A program made the translations under genes and the position numbers. From Thermoplasmatota archaeon (GTDB taxonomy: Archaea; Thermoplasmatota; Penumbrarchaeia; Penumbrarchaeales; Penumbrarchaeaceae): a DNA stretch of 64,000 bases. The stretch is from assembly GCA_025457865.1 (NCBI GenBank), contig JALOTP010000006.1:1-64000 (forward strand), in the 5' to 3' direction. Of the stretch, positions 58,973-64,000 are shown in pieces. The notes under the pieces were generated by a model. That model did not search any database. It had not been told where the DNA came from and saw only the letters and a list, made by a program, of their open reading frames with translations. Position 1 is the first letter of the stretch; each line of letters starts with the position of its first letter.

Positions 58973-61900
58973 ATGTCCCGAAGGACCCAACTGACCTTTT
59001 TGATAGCCGCCCTGCTTCTGGCACTGCTCGTCATGCCAAGCCCTATCCGGACATCGGACGATGCCGTGGCCAAGCAGTCCAGTCCCGATGGTGGTGGTTA
59101 CAGGTACACTGACGGCAATAAACCAGAACCTACGATCAAAGCCCAGTACATTCCGGTCAAGAACAATCCCAAGGCCGTGGGACTGGACACTTCGAACTGG
59201 GGGGCGGAGGTATTCAGTGTGAACCTGGGGTTCAATTTCGAGTACTACGGTCTGACCTACAGCAAGATATATGTGTGTGACTACGGGGCCATGTCATTTA
59301 CGGATTCGTCCGCCAATTCCTTCGAGAGCTACTGGGATTATTCCATACCATCGACCTCCAGACCCCTTGGCCTGATGGCGGTCTACTGGAACTGGGATGG
59401 TTGCCAGACAACGGCAAAGGACCGCCTCTATGTCCTTCAGACCCAGCTTGACGGCGAGAAGGTCTTCATCGCGGAATGGAACTGCAACAACGGGGGACAG
59501 TACGAGGCGATCCTGTACGAGAGCGGTATGATAATGTTCCTCTATCAATCGGTCCAGTCATGGTATACCGTTGGTTCGTACTGCGTGATAGGCATAGAGA
59601 GCCCCGACAGCACCAAGGGGACCTCCTATCAGAACTGGAAGTATACCTCTACTGACCTGTTCAGCCTCCCGTTCGCCATTGCATTCACGAAGGAGACCGT
59701 AACGGTGACCGAGGTCAAGCTCGAGAACGGTCACGGCAAGGAGGGCAAGACGATCTATGCCGGTTCCACCGACTACATCTTCTCCGTCGATGTGTTCCAT
59801 ACCAGGGAAGGGGGTGACATACTCTCAGTCCTCCTTACGCTTGGCTCCTACGGTTCCCAGGAGAACATAAGGATGATATATTATCACAAGAACGAGACCT
59901 TCGTTCAGCTCACGGGAGACCTCAATGCCGTCATAGTACCATCCCTATCAAAGGCCTCCCTCCATGATACGAAGTACATGAAGGTCCAGTTCGCCGTTGA
60001 CTTCAAGGTGGCCTACCCCTCACAGGACATGAGGAACGTCAGCGCAAAGGCCAGCGGCAAAGCAGCGGTACCTGGTTTCTTGGACGTAGGCAACGTCTAC
60101 TGGGTCGAAACGGAGCTGGAATGGAACGGTGGGGATCTGGTCGTATGGAAGGTCTCCGGTGAGAGCAAGATCCTTCGCGATGGGGACTATGCGGCCGCAG
60201 AGCAGACCATCCAGTTCACGAACGTCAAGATATTCTATGAGAGCTCGACCGTCCAGCCCAGGTCAGGTCTGGTCCAGTTCAATGTCACGGATAACTTCGA
60301 CATTAAAAAGGTCACCTACATCCAGCCCGGCTCCTCGCTCGATGTGACCTGGAGCCTTCCGGACTTCAGCACGGCCATGTCCTGGACATTCAACGTGTTC
60401 GGGATTGCCAAGCAGAAATTGTTGTCTGAGAACTTCAAGTTCGCACTGACGGTGGATGCGGACCCTCCCATAAAGCTGAAGGTAGAGGATATCACCATCA
60501 GACCTGACAGCATGGACGATGAACCGTCGGAGATCGATAACGACCAGAGCATCTACGTAAGCTGGAGGGAGGCCGACGATGGCAGTTCCGGCGTTGGGGG
60601 ATACAACATAGAGGCCACTGACGGAGTGACCGTGGTCAAGAAGAGCGTCGGTCCGACCGCTAGGTCCGTCCTGATAGGGACCGACCATAACAAACCTCTG
60701 CCAGAGGGTACGCTGAAGATCTTTGTCGTTGCCTTTGATATTGTCGGTAACCAGCAGAGGTCTGAGGGCAGGACGGTCAAGATTGACCTGACCGGACCGA
60801 GCTTCTCCATAACTGACCCACCCGTAGGCACATGGACCGTGAGGAACGACCCGGAGGTGACCTTCATGGCCAGGGATGGTCTAACAGGTGTCGAGGGAGG
60901 TTCCCTGCTATACAGGTTCTCCCGGGACGGCGGCAGGAACTACGGGTCTTGGATAACATGCAGCGCCTTCGGGCGCAAGGATATGACCGTCAATGTAACC
61001 GTGAGGCCGTCGCTCCAGGAGGGAAAGGACAACATGGTCCAGATCAAGGGAACGGACATAGCATCATCCCAGGAAGTGGTCTCCGATGAGTTCCCGGTTT
61101 GGGTGGATTCCCGCGCACCATTCATCAAGGTCGTCGAACCGGAGGTCGATCTGAACGGTACATCCATTGAATGGGTCGCGTCCAGGAACGAACCCGTAAA
61201 GGTGCTGGTCCATGATACATTGGGTTCGGGCATAGGAGCTGGGAATATCTCGTACCGGTATTCCATCGACAACGGGACGATGTTCTCCTCGGATATGGTC
61301 CTTGAGGGTGAGGGGTACAACAACTCCCTGGGTTACTTCGAATACAATTTCGTCATAAGGAAGAACTGGGCAGAAGGTGATGGGAACATAGTCATTGTGG
61401 AGGCCATCGACAACGTGGGGAGGCTGACCAGGGGCCAGTTCAGGATAAGGGTCGATATGACACCCGAACTCGAGGTCCTTTCACCTCCGCCCGGTAAGAC
61501 CTATCTCAACAACGTTTCGATCCCCTTCAGGGTCTCAGTGACCGACCCCGATGGCGATTCGGACGTCTCCGTGAGCTGGATATCCAGCCTTGACGGTATA
61601 TTCGGCAACCAGTTATCCTTCTCATCAAAGATGAACGTGGGGTCCCATACGATAACCGTCATCGTGTCCGACGGTGTCCATGAGGTCGAAAGGACGTTCG
61701 TCCTTGTGGTAAGACCGTTCGAGTCCGAGAACCCAGAGAACAGGGACACTGACATGGACGGCATGAACGATAAGTACGAATCTGACAATGGACTGGACCC
61801 CTTGAAGGACGATGCGGACCTGGATCTGGACGGGGACAAATGGACCAATGTCCAGGAATATTATGCTGGCACCGACCCACTGGACAAGGGGGACTTCCCC

Positions 61901-62158
61901 GGGTCCAGGATCAAGGAGGAACCTTTCCCCCTGCTAGCCCTCATCGCCCTTATAGCCTCCATTTTGATATTCATCGTGGCAGGGACTCTCTTGGTAAGGG
62001 AGGCCAGGAAACCCGCACCGATACCGCCTGTTCCGCCCTATTTCATGCCTCCACAGCAGATGATGCTGCCTCAAGGTCCGCAAGTGCCTGGGACTGCGGT
62101 CCAGAACCTGGCCTATCTACCACCCCCGCCTGCCCTACCGCCAGCGTCCGGGCCTTAG
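58973..62158 (+). CDS. Surface protein with beta-domains, calcium repeat stalk, membrane helix and proline-rich tail
   Basis: 1061 residues from the ATG at 58973, after GAGGAT and at the head of a signal peptide (LTFLIAALLLALLVMPSPIR); the frame is open from 58886. The first extracellular part (about 60-250) holds aromatic-rich beta sequence (FNFEYYGLTYSKIYVCDYGA, AVYWNWDGCQTTA) with paired cysteines, then several Ig/fibronectin-like modules (GYNIEATDGVTVVKK, TGPSFSITDPPVGTWTVRND). Before the membrane are DTDMDGMNDKYES and DLDLDGDKWTNVQEY calcium loops. After the helix (LLALIALIASILIFIVAGTL) comes a tail of about 60 residues very rich in proline and glutamine. It follows the 55830 gene by about 100 nt and shares its overall design. 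Confidence 0.82.
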   Translation: MSRRTQLTFLIAALLLALLVMPSPIRTSDDAVAKQSSPDGGGYRYTDGNKPEPTIKAQYIPVKNNPKAVGLDTSNWGAEVFSVNLGFNFEYYGLTYSKIYVCDYGAMSFTDSSANSFESYWDYSIPSTSRPLGLMAVYWNWDGCQTTAKDRLYVLQTQLDGEKVFIAEWNCNNGGQYEAILYESGMIMFLYQSVQSWYTVGSYCVIGIESPDSTKGTSYQNWKYTSTDLFSLPFAIAFTKETVTVTEVKLENGHGKEGKTIYAGSTDYIFSVDVFHTREGGDILSVLLTLGSYGSQENIRMIYYHKNETFVQLTGDLNAVIVPSLSKASLHDTKYMKVQFAVDFKVAYPSQDMRNVSAKASGKAAVPGFLDVGNVYWVETELEWNGGDLVVWKVSGESKILRDGDYAAAEQTIQFTNVKIFYESSTVQPRSGLVQFNVTDNFDIKKVTYIQPGSSLDVTWSLPDFSTAMSWTFNVFGIAKQKLLSENFKFALTVDADPPIKLKVEDITIRPDSMDDEPSEIDNDQSIYVSWREADDGSSGVGGYNIEATDGVTVVKKSVGPTARSVLIGTDHNKPLPEGTLKIFVVAFDIVGNQQRSEGRTVKIDLTGPSFSITDPPVGTWTVRNDPEVTFMARDGLTGVEGGSLLYRFSRDGGRNYGSWITCSAFGRKDMTVNVTVRPSLQEGKDNMVQIKGTDIASSQEVVSDEFPVWVDSRAPFIKVVEPEVDLNGTSIEWVASRNEPVKVLVHDTLGSGIGAGNISYRYSIDNGTMFSSDMVLEGEGYNNSLGYFEYNFVIRKNWAEGDGNIVIVEAIDNVGRLTRGQFRIRVDMTPELEVLSPPPGKTYLNNVSIPFRVSVTDPDGDSDVSVSWISSLDGIFGNQLSFSSKMNVGSHTITVIVSDGVHEVERTFVLVVRPFESENPENRDTDMDGMNDKYESDNGLDPLKDDADLDLDGDKWTNVQEYYAGTDPLDKGDFPGSRIKEEPFPLLALIALIASILIFIVAGTLLVREARKPAPIPPVPPYFMPPQQMMLPQGPQVPGTAVQNLAYLPPPPALPPASGP

Positions 62159-62164
62159 CCCATA

Positions 62165-62770
62165 TCAAGACCTATCCCTGATCTGCTTGGTGAAGACCCT
62201 CTTGATGTCCCGTGCCTCCACAGGCCGGTCGCTGGAATAGATGGTCCCCCTCTCCACCTTGATCTTGTCAATCATGACGTTTCCACCCCCTACCTCCAGT
62301 ATGTCACCCACACAGAACTCCTCATCGGGGCTTGCCTCCAATGTGTAGGATTTGGTGATCGCTCCCTTCACTATCGCCACCTTGACCTTTACCTTGTCGA
62401 AGACCTTGAACCAGATACAGTCTATGTCCTTCGAGGCGGATGACAGCACCCTCCTTCCTTTCGATTCGAGCGAGGTGATGAAGAGGTTGTGCCCCTCGTG
62501 GAAGAGCTCCTCCTCCACTGATAGTACCTCATCTGGCGGGACCTCCATTCGGGTCCTTGTAGAGCCCTGCCCGTCCGAAATGATGGCCTGGATGCTAAGT
62601 GGCCTTTCCAGCGGAATGTGGGTGCTGTGGATGGACCGACAGGTTATGCACTGGACGCTACCCTCGAATCCCGTATTAGGGGGGGGTCTCATCCGCCCCC
62701 TGATGACCTTGTGTGGGGTCTCCTCCGCACAGCTGTCACAGTAAGTATAGACAACACCTGCTTCGTCCAT
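62165..62770 (-). CDS. HVO_0476-family zinc-finger protein
   Basis: 201 residues from the ATG at 62770, though the frame is open back to 62968; the extra part crosses the divergent promoter and the rpoK start. The chain reads YTYCDSCAEETPHKVIRGRM, then VQCITCRSIHSTHIP (two cysteine pairs), followed by S1/KOW-like beta strands: DGQGSTRTRMEV, CIWFKVFDKVKVKVAI and EFCVGDILEVGGGNVMID. This is the layout of the archaeal HVO_0476 zinc-finger family. Its role is unknown; linked translation or RNA function is a guess from the fold. A TATA-like box at 62793-62800 supports the short start, which has GAGGAC before it. Confidence 0.8.
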   Translation of the reverse strand: MDEAGVVYTYCDSCAEETPHKVIRGRMRPPPNTGFEGSVQCITCRSIHSTHIPLERPLSIQAIISDGQGSTRTRMEVPPDEVLSVEEELFHEGHNLFITSLESKGRRVLSSASKDIDCIWFKVFDKVKVKVAIVKGAITKSYTLEASPDEEFCVGDILEVGGGNVMIDKIKVERGTIYSSDRPVEARDIKRVFTKQIRDRS

Positions 62771-62792
62771 GTCCTCTTCAAAAAGCAGACCG

Positions 62793-62839
62793 TATTTAAA
62801 ATATGCTATGGTGCATGGACCATACACAAGGTTTATATG
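62793..62839. promoter_or_regulatory. Divergent promoter with inverted repeat between two TATA boxes
   Basis: TATTTAAA (62793-62800) serves the minus-strand zinc-finger gene and TTTATATG (62832-62839) the rpoK operon. Exactly between them TATGGT (62807-62812) and ACCATA (62819-62824) form an inverted repeat with a six-base spacer. A single bound regulator could control both directions. Confidence 0.5.
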
Positions 62840-62901
62840 AGGAACCCCTTTTCCCCTTTCGAGCCCGACCCGCTCCAGACAACGGTCCGCAGGTGAGTTG
62901 C

Positions 62902-63072
62902 ATGTTAACAAGGTTCGAAAGGGCAAGGATCCTCGGTTCGAGGGCGCTGCAGCTGAGCCTAGGGGCACCCCCCCTGGTCAAGGCCAATGAGGTCGACCCC
63001 CTGAGGATAGCCCAGAAGGAGATGGACAAGGGCGTGATACCGCTTACGGTGAAGCACGGGAAGGAGATCTGA
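62902..63072 (+). CDS. rpoK: DNA-directed RNA polymerase subunit K
   Basis: 56 residues, the archaeal counterpart of RPB6/omega. Reads [20 protein letters not shown], then G-A-P-P-L-V and [19 protein letters not shown], matching the 'TRFExARIxGARALQxxxGAP' and 'GVIPxtV' blocks of the family. GGTGA lies before the ATG. It is part of the classic archaeal rpoK-rpsB-MEMO region; enolase, often found between rpoK and rpsB, is absent (S2 starts four bases after the stop). Confidence 0.92.
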   Translation: MLTRFERARILGSRALQLSLGAPPLVKANEVDPLRIAQKEMDKGVIPLTVKHGKEI

Positions 63073-63076
63073 AGCT

Positions 63077-63691
63077 ATGTCGGAGAACCAGAACGCCCAG
63101 GACCTTCTGATAGAGGAGGATGTCTACCTCACCTCAGGTGTCCATATCGGGACACAGCAGAAGAGCGCTGACATGAAGGATTTCATCTTCAAGGTCAGGA
63201 CCGATGGATTGTACGTCCTCAATATCAAGAAGACCGATTCCAGACTGAGGCTGGCAGCGAAGATGCTTGCGGGCTTCAAACCCGAAGAGGTACTAGTCGT
63301 TTCGGCAAGGCAGTACGGTCAGAAACCTGTCAGGGTGTTCTCGAACAAGATCGGCTGCAGCGCATTTCCCGGGAGGTTCGTTCCTGGTACGCTCACGAAC
63401 CCCATGCTCGATGTCTATGTCGAACCCAAGTTGATCATGGTCACAGACCCTGCGGCCGACCAGCAAGCGCTCAGAGAGGCCGTGAAATCCAGGATACCGG
63501 TAATCGGTCTATGTGATGCTAACAACGAAACCAAGTACGTTGACCTGATAATCCCGGCCAACAACAAAGGAAGAAGGTCGCTAGCCGTCATATACTGGCT
63601 GCTCACCCGTGAGGTGCTCAAAGCTAGGGGCGAGCTCCAGTCCAATACCGACTTCAAGGACGATATCAAGGACTTCGAAGCCACGCTTTAG
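63077..63691 (+). CDS. rps2: 30S ribosomal protein S2
   Basis: 204 residues, archaeal/eukaryotic (Sa-type) S2 of the small-subunit body. Recognised by LLIEEDVYLTSGVHIGTQQK, FIFKVRTDGLYVLNIKKTDS, RLRLAAKMLAGF, FPGRFVPGTLTNPML and VIGLCDANNETKYVDLIIPANNKGR (cited in part). It begins four bases after the rpoK stop, ends before the MEMO gene and is in the same operon. The C-terminus is short and acidic. Length is normal for archaeal S2. Confidence 0.94.
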   Translation: MSENQNAQDLLIEEDVYLTSGVHIGTQQKSADMKDFIFKVRTDGLYVLNIKKTDSRLRLAAKMLAGFKPEEVLVVSARQYGQKPVRVFSNKIGCSAFPGRFVPGTLTNPMLDVYVEPKLIMVTDPAADQQALREAVKSRIPVIGLCDANNETKYVDLIIPANNKGRRSLAVIYWLLTREVLKARGELQSNTDFKDDIKDFEATL

Positions 63692-63726
63692 AAAACCTTG
63701 ATAGTCTCCCGGTGAGATACAGCCCC

Positions 63727-64000
63727 ATGAGGGGACCCGCCGTCGCAGGTATGTTCTATCCGGCATCGGAGAACGCATTGAGGAAGGAGCTTGCGGTTTG
63801 CTTCAAGAAAGGGCCAGGTAGAGAGGCGCCCAAACCCGGTAGGAGGGCAATAGGTATCATCTCCCCTCATGCAGGGTACACCTATTCTGGTCCGACCGCA
63901 GCCCATGGATATATGGCCCTATCCGACGGGGGGCTGCCAGGGACCGCTCTCATCATTGGGCCCAATCATACAGGGATGGGGGAGGACATCGGGCTTCTGA
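63727..64000 (+). CDS. MEMO-family protein, 5-prime part only
   Basis: The window ends inside this gene. The first 91 residues read MRGPAVAGMFYPASENALRK, then IGIISPHAGYTYSGPTAAH and ALIIGPNHTGMG, which are the MEMO-family metal/substrate motifs (PHAGYxYSG and GPNHTG). The family is related to dioxygenases and commonly follows rpsB and precedes mevalonate kinase in archaea; here the kinase lies elsewhere (19658-20584). Exact role in archaea is not settled. Start is the ATG at 63727, 36 nt after S2. Confidence 0.85.
   Translation, partial: MRGPAVAGMFYPASENALRKELAVCFKKGPGREAPKPGRRAIGIISPHAGYTYSGPTAAHGYMALSDGGLPGTALIIGPNHTGMGEDIGLL

Overview
The window is archaeal, and the gene set points to Thermoplasmatota (Thermoplasmata-related Euryarchaeota). 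It carries archaeal or eukaryote-like information genes (L44e, S27e, L40e, aIF2-alpha, Nop10, Alba, aRF1, RpoK, S2), a Kae1-Bud32 fusion, mevalonate kinase, an archaeal-type UMP kinase, MptE and archaeal-type CoA adenylyltransferase. Arginine is mostly AGG, TATA-like boxes often sit about 26 nt before a start codon (leaderless transcripts), and the remaining starts often have GGTG or GGAGG in front of them. It also has very large secreted proteins with a C-terminal membrane anchor, with FG-GAP, PKD and thrombospondin-3-like calcium repeats, as in sediment and marine Thermoplasmatota. No methanogenesis, rRNA, tRNA or CRISPR locus was found. The exact lineage is inferred.

Region 1 (1-7.2 kb) is accessory. 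An AT-rich foreign membrane-protein gene abuts a 226-bp element with 12-bp terminal inverted repeats. Structured repeats, a fused remnant of an AbiE toxin-antitoxin pair, diverged second copies of the repeats, and a decayed HicB/HicA pair with premature TAA codons follow. Two DUF4143-type ATPases flank a methyltransferase, followed by a DUF134/NifX-like pair.

Region 2 (7.2-25.1 kb) mixes large surface proteins (FG-GAP/PKD protein with a cytoplasmic zinc ribbon, M14 carboxypeptidase, a 1349-residue orphan with a small partner) with cytoplasmic genes: a standalone FRG protein, a MutS-like ATPase overlapping a RecA/KaiC-like protein that lacks the P-loop lysine, a small putative DNA-binding protein with a paralog at 29.4 kb, an M18 aminopeptidase, a PH/SHOCT-like protein and mevalonate kinase.

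Region 3 (25.1-48.7 kb) is mainly core. It holds the minus-strand L44e-S27e-aIF2alpha-Nop10-PAC2 operon, Alba divergent from TrpRS, aRF1 divergent from a giant surface protein, a tight plus-strand run (UMP kinase, zinc-ribbon membrane protein, CoA adenylyltransferase, rhomboid), an RND-family exporter, Kae1-Bud32 with RdgB, DUF373 with MptE, L40e, RNase HII and OMP decarboxylase.

Region 4 (48.7-64 kb) has a secreted zincin with five repeats, an endonuclease III relative, a radical SAM protein with a helix-hairpin-helix tail, two more large anchored surface proteins, and the start of the rpoK-rpsB-MEMO operon, where the window ends inside the MEMO gene.

No complete undescribed system can be proven from sequence alone. 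The best candidates are the degenerate RecA-like/MutS-like gene pair with the small paralog next door, the short inverted-repeat elements of the first 2.2 kb, and the shared architecture of the surface proteins (calcium-binding stalk, one membrane helix, varied cytoplasmic tails).
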